Below are positions 1 to 8,213 of a stretch of DNA of 64,000 nucleotides, in pieces (within the stretch, counting starts at the first letter, position 1; every line of letters starts with the position of its first letter). A model generated the notes under the pieces. That model had not been told where the DNA came from. It made no database searches and saw only the letters and a program-made list of their open reading frames with translations. This stretch comes from Neolewinella aquimaris (lineage in GTDB: Bacteria; Bacteroidota; Bacteroidia; Chitinophagales; Saprospiraceae): the NCBI RefSeq assembly GCF_014197245.1, contig NZ_JACIFF010000003.1:260077-324076 (forward strand), read 5' to 3'. The translations under genes were made by a program, and so were the position numbers.

Positions 1-78
1 CCTCGGTCGGCCGACGACTCTCCCGTGCGGCAGCCAAATTTTAAATCAGCAATTTTCCATTTCAAATTCCTTCTCCTC

Positions 79-118
79 AGTCGGCGGACGAGCCTCGTAC
101 CTCGGTCGGCCGACGACT
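79..118 (+). repeat. Dispersed imperfect palindrome, 40-mer
   Basis: Outer arms AGTCGGCGGACGA and TCGGCCGACGACT pair over 13 bp with two mismatches. Near-identical copies lie at 178-217, and in reverse orientation at 34296-34335, 52867-52906, 53007-53046, 59865-59904 and 59971-60010. Confidence 0.9.
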
Positions 119-177
119 CTCCCGTGCGGCAGCCAAATTTTAAATCAGCAATTTTCCATTTCAAATTCCTTCTCCTC

Positions 178-217
178 AGTCGGCGGACGAGCCTCGTGCC
201 TCGGTCGGCCGACGACT
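178..217 (+). repeat. Dispersed imperfect palindrome, 40-mer
   Basis: Second copy within the 99-bp array, offset exactly 99 bp from the first. The central base pair region reads CTCGTGCCTCG instead of CTCGTACCTCG; an A/G alternation at this spot recurs among copies elsewhere. Confidence 0.9.
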
Positions 218-246
218 CTCCCGCGCGGCAGCCAAATTGTAAATGG

Positions 247-254
247 TACTTTTG
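247..254 (+). promoter_or_regulatory. -7 promoter box for prs
   Basis: TACTTTTG matches the Bacteroidota TAnnTTTG box exactly. It sits at the end of the truncated third 99-bp repeat, 22 nt before ATG 277 and 49 nt before ATG 304. No convincing -33 TTG is seen at the right spacing. Confidence 0.45.
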
Positions 255-303
255 AAACTGTAAATTGTAAATTCCCATGCCCCACCACCCCCGCCTCACC
301 CCC

Positions 304-1236
304 ATGAACGACAAGGTTACCCTACTGTCGTTGACCAAGAGCATGTACCTCAGCGAGCAGATCGCCGGTGCTTACGGTCATCCACTGGGACAGTTTCGGG
401 TCAGCCGGTTCAGCGACGGGGAAATGCAACCCATTATCGAGGAATCAGTGAGGGGGGAGTACGTTTTCATCATCGGCAGCACCTTTCAGCCCAGCGATAA
501 CCTGATGGAACTGCTGCTGACCATCGATGCCGCCAGAAGGGCTTCGGCCGGCTACGTGTGCGCGGTGATCCCCTACTTCGGTTACGCCCGCCAGGATCGC
601 AAGGACCGTCCGCGCGTCCCCATCAGCGCCAAACTCATCGCCAACCTGCTCGAAGCGGCCGGGGTAGACCGCATCATGACCCTCGATTTTCACGCCGACC
701 AGATCCAGGGATTCTTCGACATCCCGGTAGATCACCTCCAGAGCCAGGCGATCTTTATCCCCTACTTTCAGGAGCAGAACATGAGCAACGTGATCTTTGC
801 CAGCCCGGACATGGGTGGGGTGAAACGCGCCCGCGCCTACGCCAAGCACTTTGAACGGGATATGGTCATCTGCGACAAGTACCGCAAACGCGCCAACGAA
901 ATCGCGGGCATGACGCTGATCGGCGACGTTACGGGTAGCGATGTGATCCTGGTAGATGACCTCGTCGACACCGCCGGTACCCTCTGCCGGGCCGCCGACC
1001 TCATCATGGAACGGGGCGCCCGCTCCGTACGTGCCATCGCTACCCATCCCATGCTCAGTGGCAATGCGTACGAGAACATCGACAACAGCCAGCTCACCGA
1101 GCTTATCGTATCGGACACCATTCCACTGCGGAAGGAGTCGGAAAAAATCAAGGTATTGAGCTCCAGCGACCTCTTCGCCACCGCTATCCAGAACACCCAC
1201 AACAACGAAAGTATCTCGGCTCTTTTCGTCAACTAG
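304..1236 (+). CDS. prs: Ribose-phosphate pyrophosphokinase
   Basis: Makes PRPP from ribose 5-phosphate and ATP for nucleotide, His and Trp synthesis in the cytoplasm. From ATG 304 the product is 310 residues, the usual length. It shows FGYARQDRK near residue 92, DFHADQIQGFF near 128 and the PRPP-binding loop DVILVDDLVDTAGTL near 213. An upstream in-frame ATG at 277 would add nine residues with no family counterpart, although the promoter spacing would fit it better. The helicase-nuclease gene follows after 27 nt and is probably co-transcribed. Identity is certain; only the start is open. Confidence 0.96.
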   Translation: MNDKVTLLSLTKSMYLSEQIAGAYGHPLGQFRVSRFSDGEMQPIIEESVRGEYVFIIGSTFQPSDNLMELLLTIDAARRASAGYVCAVIPYFGYARQDRKDRPRVPISAKLIANLLEAAGVDRIMTLDFHADQIQGFFDIPVDHLQSQAIFIPYFQEQNMSNVIFASPDMGGVKRARAYAKHFERDMVICDKYRKRANEIAGMTLIGDVTGSDVILVDDLVDTAGTLCRAADLIMERGARSVRAIATHPMLSGNAYENIDNSQLTELIVSDTIPLRKESEKIKVLSSSDLFATAIQNTHNNESISALFVN

Positions 1237-1263
1237 CAGCGGACTGAACGGTTAATTCTGGGC

Positions 1264-4200
1264 ATGCCCGCACGCAAACTTTACGACTACAACGCCGGTT
1301 TTCGCGCCGAACTAGCCCGCCTGAATGCCGGTCAGCGCGCCGCCGTCGAGGCGGTTGAGGGCCCCGTCATGGTACTGGCCGGCCCCGGTACTGGTAAGAC
1401 CCACCTGCTTGCCGCCCGCATCGGCAACATCCTGTTGAAGACCGACGCCGGCGCCCACAATGTTCTCTGCCTCACCTTCACCGATGCCGGCGTGAAGGCC
1501 ATGCGCAAGCGCCTGCTTCAGTTCATCGGACCGGAGGCCCACCGGGTCAGCATCAATACCTTCCACAGCTTCTGCAGCAGCGTCATTCAGCACAACCTGC
1601 ACTACTTCGGCCGCCCCGGCCTGGAGCCGCTCTCCGAACTGGAACGCATCCGCATCATCCGCGAATTGATGGACGGCCTGCCCCAGACCGATGCCCTCCG
1701 CCTCGGGTATCACGAGGCATACCACTACGAGGATCACCTGCAGGATCTTTTCGCCCAAATGAAGGCCGAAAACTGGACGGAAGATGAGCTACAGCAACGA
1801 ATCGAGAGTTACGTGGCCGGTCTGGAGGACCACCCCGATTTCACCTACCAGCGTAAGTACAAAGACAAGCAGAAGGGCGATCCCCACGTAGGCAAAATTG
1901 CCGAAGAGCGCCTGCGTATGGATAAACTCGCCAGCGCCGTAAGCCTGTTTCCGAAGTACCAGGAAGTGCTCCGGCGGCAACGTCGCTATGATTACGGCGA
2001 CATGATCGGCTGGGTCCTGCGCGCCTTCCACGACCATCCGAGCCTGCTGCGCAGCTACCAGGAGCGCTATCGCTATTTATTGGTGGACGAGTTCCAGGAC
2101 ACCAACGGCAGCCAGGACCGCATCATCCGTCACCTTACGGATTACTGGGAAAATCCCAACGTCTTCATTGTCGGCGACGACGATCAGGCAATCTACGAGT
2201 TTCAGGGCGCGCGTCTCAATGCCATGGTCGACTTCCACAACCGCTACGCTCGCGACCTCACCGTCGTGACCCTCAACGAAAACTACCGCAGCACCCAGGC
2301 CATTCTAGACGGGGCCGAGGCCATCATCAATCGTAATATTCTCCGCATCGGCGACCGCCTGCCGGATCGCCAAATAGATAAGCGACTCAACAGCAACCAC
2401 ACGTTGGGCGGGTCCGCGGGTGCAATGTCAACGGAAGAAAGCCGTGACGTACGGTACCTGTCCTTCACCGATCACCGGCAGGAAACCGGGTACCTCGTCG
2501 GTCAGTTGCAACACTGGCACGAAGCGGGCGTACCCTGGTCGGAGATGGCGGTCATCTACGCCAAGCACAGCCAGGCGGAACTCTTGCGTCACCTGCTGGA
2601 GCGCGCCGGAATCCCCTACCGGAGCAAACGCCGGCCCAACGTACTCGACGGCCGCCCGGTACGCCAACTGCGCGAAATCTTGCGCTACCTACAGGCGGAG
2701 CACGAGCGGCCGGGTACCGGTGAGTATCTGCTGTTTCGAATCCTGCACTTTCGCTGCTTCGGTTTGCTGCCTCATGACCTGTCGGTGCTAAATCTCGGTC
2801 GCCTCGATACCCTCGACCGTAATGGGAGGTTGCCCAGCTGGCGCGATTACCTCCGACAGTCGGACCTTTACCCTTACGGCATTGAAGCGCCCGGGGAGAT
2901 TCGCCGGGTAGCCGACTGGCTGGAGGAAGGCATCGGCCTCATCGGCAGCCTCTCCCTTCCGGAATTTGTGGAATGGGTGCTTAACGGTTCCGGACTGCTG
3001 GCCTCCGTACTGCGCGATCCCAATCGGGCGGAACTGCTGCAACACGTAGCGACCTTTACCGATTTCGTACTGCGTGAGCTATCCCGCCGCCCCCGCCTCA
3101 CCCTATCCGAACTGCTCGATACGCTGGTGCAAATGGACGGCAACCGCATCGAGCTTCCCCTACGCTCTCACCTCGATCAGGCGGAGGCGGTTCTGTTGGT
3201 CACGGCCCACAGCGCGAAGGGGCTCGAATTTGAGAAGGTGTGGATGCTCGACTGCTCCGAAAAGGCCTGGGGCCCGGGTGGTGGGCGGTCTAGCAACCGC
3301 TTCAAGTTGCCCGATACGCTTACCTACGCCGGTACCGAGGACGAGGAAGAAGCCCGGCGTCGGCTATTTTTTGTGGCGCTCACCCGGGCACGGAGTGAGG
3401 TGATCCTCTCCTGTGCCGAACTAAACCACCAGGACAAGCTGCAGCAACACGTGGCTTTCGTGGATGAGCTGATCGGCGCCGGAGGAGTAGAAGTCCGGGA
3501 AGCAAGCCTTAGTGCCGATACCCTGGCCGAACTCGCCCACCTACAGTTACTTCCAAAAGACAAGGCACGCTTCCCCGTACTCGAACGGTCCGCCATTGCG
3601 GAGCTACTGGTCGACTTTCGGTTAAGCGTAAGTGCGCTATATGCCTACCTCGACTGTCCCCTAAGGTTTTACTACGAAAAGCTCCTCCGGGTACCCGACC
3701 GGGAGCGGGAACGCACGGTGTACGGATCGGCCCTGCACGAGGCGTTGCAGGACTACTTTCTGCGCATGAAACGTGATCCTGCCCGCGTATTCCCCAGCCG
3801 CGAAGAATTGATCTATAACTTCGATATGGCGCTGGGCAAACGCCGCGGTATGCTCACCACACGGGGGTATCAAAGTAGGCTTGAGCGAGGTCGCCGCGAA
3901 CTGGGCACTTATTACGACCGGTACCGCAAGGGTTGGGTGCAGGACGTCGAGGTCGAGCTCCTGATCCAAAATGCAGAGGTAGACGGTATACCCCTCACCG
4001 GTATTATAGACCGGATCGACGTAATCAATGATGCCTACGTACGGGTGGTCGATTACAAAACCAGCTCCGGTGGTTCAGGCAAAATGCGGCGGCCCACGGA
4101 GAAGAATCCCCACGGTGGTGATTACTGGCGGCAACTCACCTTCTACAAATTGCTCTTCGATAACCGGCCGGGAAACCTCCGCCGGGTCCGCGAAGGCCAC

Positions 4201-4440
4201 ATCAGTTATCTGCTGACCAATCCCGACGGTGAACAGCGGGAAGAAAAGATCGAGATACTGCAGAAGGATACAGACGCGCTGCGTACCATTCTCCGCACCG
4301 CCTGGGACGCAATCCAGGAACAGCAATTCACCGGCTGCAGCAAACCCGAATGCGAGTGGTGCCGCTTCGTACAGGATATGACCGACGAGGTGCCTACGCA
4401 GAGCACCGAAACCGTATACGGGCTGGATGATCACGCATAA
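1264..4440 (+). CDS. UvrD/RecB-like helicase with C-terminal PD-(D/E)XK nuclease
   Basis: A 1058-residue superfamily 1 helicase fused to a RecB/AddB-type nuclease. It shows Walker A AGPGTGKT at 39-46, VDEFQDT near 275 and GDDDQAIYEFQGA near 308. The C-terminal part opens with DCPLRFYY near 796 and has GIIDRID and VVDYKTS (nuclease core, near 917-932). It ends with a Cys cluster, CSKPECEWC, near 1025. The first Cys together with this trio resembles the 4Fe-4S staple of AddB-type nucleases, which is an inference. Family knowledge points to DNA-end resection or repair as a single chain. It follows prs closely and ends before a repeat-rich spacer. Confidence 0.88.
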   Translation: MPARKLYDYNAGFRAELARLNAGQRAAVEAVEGPVMVLAGPGTGKTHLLAARIGNILLKTDAGAHNVLCLTFTDAGVKAMRKRLLQFIGPEAHRVSINTFHSFCSSVIQHNLHYFGRPGLEPLSELERIRIIRELMDGLPQTDALRLGYHEAYHYEDHLQDLFAQMKAENWTEDELQQRIESYVAGLEDHPDFTYQRKYKDKQKGDPHVGKIAEERLRMDKLASAVSLFPKYQEVLRRQRRYDYGDMIGWVLRAFHDHPSLLRSYQERYRYLLVDEFQDTNGSQDRIIRHLTDYWENPNVFIVGDDDQAIYEFQGARLNAMVDFHNRYARDLTVVTLNENYRSTQAILDGAEAIINRNILRIGDRLPDRQIDKRLNSNHTLGGSAGAMSTEESRDVRYLSFTDHRQETGYLVGQLQHWHEAGVPWSEMAVIYAKHSQAELLRHLLERAGIPYRSKRRPNVLDGRPVRQLREILRYLQAEHERPGTGEYLLFRILHFRCFGLLPHDLSVLNLGRLDTLDRNGRLPSWRDYLRQSDLYPYGIEAPGEIRRVADWLEEGIGLIGSLSLPEFVEWVLNGSGLLASVLRDPNRAELLQHVATFTDFVLRELSRRPRLTLSELLDTLVQMDGNRIELPLRSHLDQAEAVLLVTAHSAKGLEFEKVWMLDCSEKAWGPGGGRSSNRFKLPDTLTYAGTEDEEEARRRLFFVALTRARSEVILSCAELNHQDKLQQHVAFVDELIGAGGVEVREASLSADTLAELAHLQLLPKDKARFPVLERSAIAELLVDFRLSVSALYAYLDCPLRFYYEKLLRVPDRERERTVYGSALHEALQDYFLRMKRDPARVFPSREELIYNFDMALGKRRGMLTTRGYQSRLERGRRELGTYYDRYRKGWVQDVEVELLIQNAEVDGIPLTGIIDRIDVINDAYVRVVDYKTSSGGSGKMRRPTEKNPHGGDYWRQLTFYKLLFDNRPGNLRRVREGHISYLLTNPDGEQREEKIEILQKDTDALRTILRTAWDAIQEQQFTGCSKPECEWCRFVQDMTDEVPTQSTETVYGLDDHA

Positions 4441-4459
4441 CAACGGCCTTTAAGTGGTT

Positions 4460-4476
4460 CCCGGCATCCTGCCGGG
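4460..4476 (+). terminator. Hairpin after the helicase-nuclease gene
   Basis: CCCGGCA and TGCCGGG form a perfect 7-bp stem with a 3-nt loop, 20 nt after the stop codon. No T-run follows, so termination is uncertain. Confidence 0.4.
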
Positions 4477-4481
4477 CCTAA

Positions 4482-4554
4482 GTAGCGACGGCCTTCAGCC
4501 GTCACGCTGCCTGTAAAACCATGAAGCAGCCAGGCGGCTAAAGGCCGCCGCTAC
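4482..4554 (+). repeat. Cloverleaf-shaped dispersed element, copy 1
   Basis: About 73 nt. The ends GTAGCG and CGCTAC pair as an outer stem. Inside are three arms: GACGGC/GCCGTC, GCTGC/GCAGC and GGCGGC/GCCGCC. Copies 2 and 3 lie at 4683-4755 and 4969-5040. It is not a tRNA: the lengths and invariant bases do not fit. Confidence 0.85.
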
Positions 4555-4603
4555 GGCTCGGCACAAACTTCACTGGGTGAATAAAAGGATACTGACGACG
4601 ATG

Positions 4604-4681
4604 ACCGCGGCGGGACGCCACGAACCGACACGCCGCGGCAGGATGCCACGAACCGACACGCGCGGCAAGATGCCACGGACC
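4604..4681 (+). repeat. 28-bp minisatellite, block 1
   Basis: Units begin at 4604, 4632 and 4660 (the last is shortened), built around GGATGCCACGAACCGACAC. The block runs straight into cloverleaf copy 2. There are no spacers, so this is not a CRISPR array. Confidence 0.88.
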
Positions 4682-4682
4682 A

Positions 4683-4755
4683 GTAGCGACGGCCTTCAGC
4701 CGTCACGCTGCCTGTAAAACCCCGAAGCAGCCAGGCGGCTAAAGGCCGCCGCTAC
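4683..4755 (+). repeat. Cloverleaf-shaped dispersed element, copy 2
   Basis: Differs from copy 1 only in the middle-arm loop. It is followed by about 45 bp that also resembles the sequence after copy 1 (CACTGGGTGAATAA...GGATACTGACGA), so the duplication unit covers cloverleaf, linker and minisatellite. Confidence 0.85.
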
Positions 4756-4804
4756 GGGGCTGAGCGAATCTCACTGGGTGAATAATAGGATACTGACGAA
4801 TGTG

Positions 4805-4967
4805 ACCGCGGCAGGATGCCACGAACCGACACGCCGCGGCAAGATGCCACGAACCGACACGCCGCGACAAGATGCCACGAACCGACACACCGCGGCAGGA
4901 TGCCACGAACCGACACACCGCGGCAGGATGCCACGAACCGACACACCGCGGCAGGATGCCACGAACC
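4805..4967 (+). repeat. 28-bp minisatellite, block 2
   Basis: Units begin at 4805, 4833, 4861, 4889, 4917 and 4945 (last one partial), with only a few substitutions between them. The block ends at cloverleaf copy 3. Two degenerate units in the opposite orientation lie near 49998-50048. Confidence 0.92.
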
Positions 4968-4968
4968 A

Positions 4969-5040
4969 GTAGCGACGGCCTTCAGCCGTCACGCTGTCAA
5001 TAACGTCCTAAGCAGCCAGGCGGCTGAAGGCCGCCGCTAC
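4969..5040 (+). repeat. Cloverleaf-shaped dispersed element, copy 3
   Basis: The closing CTAC of its outer stem supplies the TAG stop codon (5037-5039, minus strand) of the hydrolase gene. The middle-arm loop has diverged, but GCTG/CAGC still pair, so the fold is kept while the loop changes. Confidence 0.85.
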
Positions 5041-5678
5041 AGAAAGGGATTTTCTCTTCGCTCCTCACCGATGGTGGTGGAGGGGCCGTGGCCGGGATAC
5101 ACCACTGTTTCATCCGGCAGCGGCATAAGTTTGGTGAGGATGGAGCCGATCAGGGCATCGTGGTCCCCGAGGGGGAGGTCGGTGCGGCCAATGGAGCGAC
5201 GGAAGAGGACGTCGCCGGCAATCACGTATCCTTCGGTGCGGTTGTAGAAGCAAATGCTTCCGGGAGAGTGGCCGGGACAGAACAGCACTTCGAAGGTGGT
5301 CTCGCCGAGGCTGACCGTATCGCCCTCGTTAATGAAATAATCGGGTTTGGGGGAAGGCGTCATTGGTGGCATTCCGTAGGCCTGAACGATCATCGGGGCC
5401 GCCTCGAGTACTTGCTCCTCCAGTGGGTGAATGCCGAGTTTGAGTCCGTAGCGGTCCATTACGAAGGCGTTGCCGAACACGTGGTCGAAGTGGCAGTGGG
5501 TGTTGATTAGGTGAACCGGCTTCAGCCCCAGCTCATCAATGGTAGCTACCAACTCCCGTTCCTCGGCCGGCGTGAAGCAACCCGGATCGAAGATGATGGC
5601 CTCCTTAGTGTCCGTATCGTAAACGAGGTAGGTGTTCTCCTGTACGGGGTTTTGGGTGAGGGCGAGTACGTTGGTCAA
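5037..5678 (-). CDS. Metallo-beta-lactamase-fold hydrolase (glyoxalase II-like)
   Basis: A 213-residue MBL-fold enzyme. Zinc motif HCHFDH sits at 61-66 and GHSPGS further on, with later ligand regions AGDVLF and YPGHGPST. It opens with NPVQENTYLVYD, the usual N-terminal strand of small glyoxalase II-like hydrolases. The open frame continues upstream to ATG 5849, but that part covers the rho terminator and reads as unrelated sequence. I therefore choose TTG 5678, which lies 20 nt after a perfect TATTTTTG box. The substrate cannot be told from sequence. Confidence 0.8.
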   Translation of the reverse strand: MTNVLALTQNPVQENTYLVYDTDTKEAIIFDPGCFTPAEERELVATIDELGLKPVHLINTHCHFDHVFGNAFVMDRYGLKLGIHPLEEQVLEAAPMIVQAYGMPPMTPSPKPDYFINEGDTVSLGETTFEVLFCPGHSPGSICFYNRTEGYVIAGDVLFRRSIGRTDLPLGDHDALIGSILTKLMPLPDETVVYPGHGPSTTIGEERRENPFL

Positions 5679-5698
5679 GGGGTAGAGGTTTAAGATTG

Positions 5699-5706
5699 CA
5701 AAAATA
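5699..5706 (-). promoter_or_regulatory. -7 promoter box for the MBL hydrolase
   Basis: TATTTTTG on the minus strand, 20 nt upstream of TTG 5678. This is the same spacing as the boxes of serS and the TolC-like gene, and it supports the non-ATG start. Confidence 0.5.
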
Positions 5707-5742
5707 ACAACAGCGATTGCCTGAGCCGGAGGCCAAACAAAA

Positions 5743-5789
5743 ACGGCAGACCAACCGGCATTCCGAAGAGTGCCAAATTGGTCTGCCGT
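5743..5789 (-). terminator. Intrinsic terminator of rho
   Basis: ACGGCAGACCAA (5743-5754) and TTGGTCTGCCGT (5778-5789) form a perfect 12-bp stem. An inner GGCA/TGCC pair lies inside it. On the minus strand it is followed by TTTTGTTT. It lies 78 nt past the rho stop codon. Confidence 0.75.
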
Positions 5790-5803
5790 CAAACGAAAGT
5801 CAT

Positions 5804-5822
5804 TGCACCCGCGTCCCCGCCC
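5804..5822 (-). repeat. Dispersed G-rich 19-mer
   Basis: Minus strand reads GGGCGGGGACGCGGGTGCA, a variant of the GGGCGGGGACGCAGGAGCA word. The other copies are at 12016, 29532, 30302, 33714, 47442, 53123 and 61942. Confidence 0.7.
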
Positions 5823-5866
5823 TAGGCGAAAAACACAACAATGCAACAACTAAATAATCCAACAAC

Positions 5867-7855
5867 TTAGCTATTCATCGTAGCCAAGAATTCCTCGTTG
5901 CTGGTAGTATTTTTCATGTGGCGCATGAGGAAGAGGAAGGCCTCCTCGGGTTTCATGTCGGCCAGGTGATTGCGGAGGATGAACATGCGCTGGAGCACGT
6001 CGCGGTCGAGCAGCAGGTCGTCGCGACGGGTGCTGGAGCGGGTGAAGTCGATGCTCGGGTACATGCGCTTGTTGGCGAGTTGGCGGTCGAGCTGGAGTTC
6101 CATGTTGCCGGTACCCTTGAATTCCTCGAAAATGACCTGGTCCATTTTGGAGCCGGTATCGATGAGGGCGGTAGCCAGGATGGTCAGTGAGCCACCGCCG
6201 TCGATGTTACGGGCGGCACCGAAGAACTTCTTGGGCTTCTGCAGGGCGTTGGCCTCCACACCACCGGAAAGGACCTTGCCGGAGCTGGGCTGAACGGTGT
6301 TGTAGGCGCGGGCCAGGCGGGTGATGGAGTCGAGCAGGATGCAGACGTCGTGACCGCTTTCTACCAAACGCTTCGACTTTTCGAGGACGACGTTGGCCAC
6401 GCGAACGTGGTTTTCGGCCGGCTCGTCGAAGGTGGAACTGATGACTTCTGCTTTAACGCTGCGCTTCATGTCCGTTACTTCCTCGGGGCGCTCGTCGACG
6501 AGCAGCACGATGAGGTAGGTTTCGGGGTGATTTTTGGCTATGGCGTTGGCGACGTCCTTCAGCAGGAAGGTCTTACCGGACTTGGGCTGGGCGACGATGA
6601 GGCCACGCTGACCCTTACCGATGGGAGCGAAGAGATCGACCAGACGCATGCCGTAGTCCTTACCGTGGGTCGAGCCGGAAAGCGTAAACTTCTCGGTGGG
6701 GAACTGGGCGGTGAGGTAGTCGAAGGGAACGCGGTCGCGAATGTCCTTCGGGTCGAAGCCGTTGATTTTTTCGACATCGAGGAGAGCAAAGTACTTTTCG
6801 CCTTCCTTGGGGGGCTTGACGGGGCCGCGGAGGGTATCGCCGGTGCGCAGACCGTACGACTTGACCTGCTGCTGGCTGACGTAAACGTCGTCCGGGCTGG
6901 TCATGTAGTTATAGTCCGGCGAGCGCATGAAACCGTAGCCGTCGGGCATCATTTCAAGGATGCCGGTGGCGCTGATGATGCCGTCGAGCTTGTACTCAGG
7001 CTGGCCGCGACGGTTGTCGTTGCGGTTTCCTCCCCGATCGTTGCTGCGCTCGTTGTTCCGGTCGGAACTGCGATCCGTGTTGCGATCCGTGTTGCGATCG
7101 TCGCTGCCTCGCTCATTGCGGGGGCTGCGGCGTTGCTCGTTGTTGTTATTGCGGCGGCTGTCGTCGCGCTCTTCTACCCGGCCACGGTTGCCGTAGCGGT
7201 CGTTGCGCTGCTGGTCGTCGCTGTCGTTGCTCTTATCGTTGTTGCCCCGGCCGCGTCCCCGGCTGCGGTTGTCCTGACCGTCGTCATCGGATTTTCCGCT
7301 ACGGTTGCGGTTGTTGTCCTGCTTTTCCTCGGCTTCGGGCGAGCTGTTGTTGTCGCTGCGATCGTCCTTCTTATTGCTGGATTCATCCCGCATGCTGCGG
7401 CGTCCCCGGCCGCGGCCACGGGTGGGCTTTTCCTCCTCGGTCTTTTTAGTATCCCGGTCCTCGTCTTCGTTGCTTTCGTCCTTGCCGTTGTTGGACCGGC
7501 CGCGACCGCGTACGGGCCGTTTTGGTTCGGCGGTGGAATCGTTGGAGTTGTTGCGGCTGCTTCTGCGCCCGCGTCCGCGGGCCGGCTTTTCCTCCTTTTC
7601 TTCGGAGGCGGCGTCTTCTTCGCTCCTGCGGGCGGCGGATGCGGCGGCGGCGGCGCGGCGGTTGGGTACACGGTCGGTGTCGGAGGCCGCGGGCGGCTCG
7701 CTCACACTCTCGGTGCCCTTCACGGCCTGCTGCTCGAGCAGGGTGAGGATGAGGTCTTGCTTATTGAGCTTTTTATAAGACTTGAGACCGAGTTTTTCTG
7801 CATAGTCCCTTAATTCGGGAACTAGCATGCTCTGTAATTGCGCTATGCTAAACAT
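5867..7855 (-). CDS. rho: Transcription termination factor Rho
   Basis: RNA-dependent ATPase that ends transcription; 662 residues against about 420 in E. coli. Residues 1-45 form the N-terminal helical domain ([16 protein letters not shown]). Residues 46-285 are a low-complexity Arg/Asn/Asp/Gly-rich insert with several RGRGR blocks. The RNA-binding cold-shock fold spans roughly 290-365. Walker A PKSGKTF lies near 424 and [14 protein letters not shown] carries Walker B. Large disordered inserts at this place are typical of Bacteroidota Rho, and they have been linked to phase separation in a Bacteroides relative. The gene stands alone and ends at a strong hairpin. Confidence 0.97.
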   Translation of the reverse strand: MFSIAQLQSMLVPELRDYAEKLGLKSYKKLNKQDLILTLLEQQAVKGTESVSEPPAASDTDRVPNRRAAAAASAARRSEEDAASEEKEEKPARGRGRRSSRNNSNDSTAEPKRPVRGRGRSNNGKDESNEDEDRDTKKTEEEKPTRGRGRGRRSMRDESSNKKDDRSDNNSSPEAEEKQDNNRNRSGKSDDDGQDNRSRGRGRGNNDKSNDSDDQQRNDRYGNRGRVEERDDSRRNNNNEQRRSPRNERGSDDRNTDRNTDRSSDRNNERSNDRGGNRNDNRRGQPEYKLDGIISATGILEMMPDGYGFMRSPDYNYMTSPDDVYVSQQQVKSYGLRTGDTLRGPVKPPKEGEKYFALLDVEKINGFDPKDIRDRVPFDYLTAQFPTEKFTLSGSTHGKDYGMRLVDLFAPIGKGQRGLIVAQPKSGKTFLLKDVANAIAKNHPETYLIVLLVDERPEEVTDMKRSVKAEVISSTFDEPAENHVRVANVVLEKSKRLVESGHDVCILLDSITRLARAYNTVQPSSGKVLSGGVEANALQKPKKFFGAARNIDGGGSLTILATALIDTGSKMDQVIFEEFKGTGNMELQLDRQLANKRMYPSIDFTRSSTRRDDLLLDRDVLQRMFILRNHLADMKPEEAFLFLMRHMKNTTSNEEFLATMNS

Positions 7856-8186
7856 CTATTGGGATAGTACGTAAGGGGGGGATGGTAGAGAAGGCGGCGT
7901 CCCGTATCGAGGAAGCGCCCAGTGAGGATTCAATAACCGATGGTTGCGGGCCGGCTTCCCGAACGGAAGCATAGAAGTAGGCCCATGGTGCGGAAACGAT
8001 GAAAAGTGACCGTCGGGAAGAGCAGAAATGCCACCTCCGGGATCTGCGTGCGGAATCGCTTGCTACGCAAAGCTACAACCTTATTTCGGAATGCAACGCG
8101 ATGGCGGCGATCACTATGCAACTAAATACGCTTCATACCACATAATGTTCAACCACGGAGGGCTACGGCGTCCTTTTCCGGGTACT
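7856..8186. other. Divergent spacer between rho and serS, no gene seen
   Basis: About 330 bp. I see no credible coding frame, tRNA or dispersed repeat. It must hold the rho promoter and leader, but no TAnnTTTG match stands out on the minus strand. Confidence 0.6.
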
Positions 8187-8194
8187 TACCTTTG
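8187..8194 (+). promoter_or_regulatory. -7 promoter box for serS
   Basis: TACCTTTG, 19 nt before the serS ATG. Confidence 0.55.
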
Positions 8195-8213
8195 GCGCTT
8201 CAATTAATAAGAT

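Larger units (their letters stand above)
1..246. repeat. 99-bp direct tandem array upstream of prs
   Basis: Copies begin at 1, 100 and 199, so the period is 99 bp. The third copy stops after about 45 bp and runs into the prs promoter. Each unit joins a GC-rich palindromic 40-mer (79-118, 178-217, partial 1-19) to an AT-rich stretch containing GCCAAATTTTAAAT. The third copy has GCCAAATTGTAAATGG instead, and a related sequence in reverse orientation lies at about 34340-34385. The period is a multiple of three, which keeps a 76-codon frame open; I do not believe it is coding. Confidence 0.9.

Noticed and set aside
25-255. 76-codon open frame at the window start
   Set aside because: It exists only because the tandem period is 99 bp; it has no start signal and encodes the repeat itself.
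4482-4554. tRNA or tmRNA gene suggested by the cloverleaf fold
   Set aside because: No T-loop or D-loop consensus, no anticodon-like arm of the right size and no CCA end; three copies in 600 bp.
4604-4967. CRISPR-like array of 28-nt repeats
   Set aside because: The repeats are head to tail with no spacers and no cas genes are near; it is a minisatellite.
6350-7813. 487-codon frame antisense to rho
   Set aside because: It mirrors the low-complexity insert of rho, giving runs of Val and Ala; rho itself is certain.
7930-8121. 63-codon frame in the rho-serS spacer
   Set aside because: No start signal, no recognisable domain and composition like random spacer sequence.
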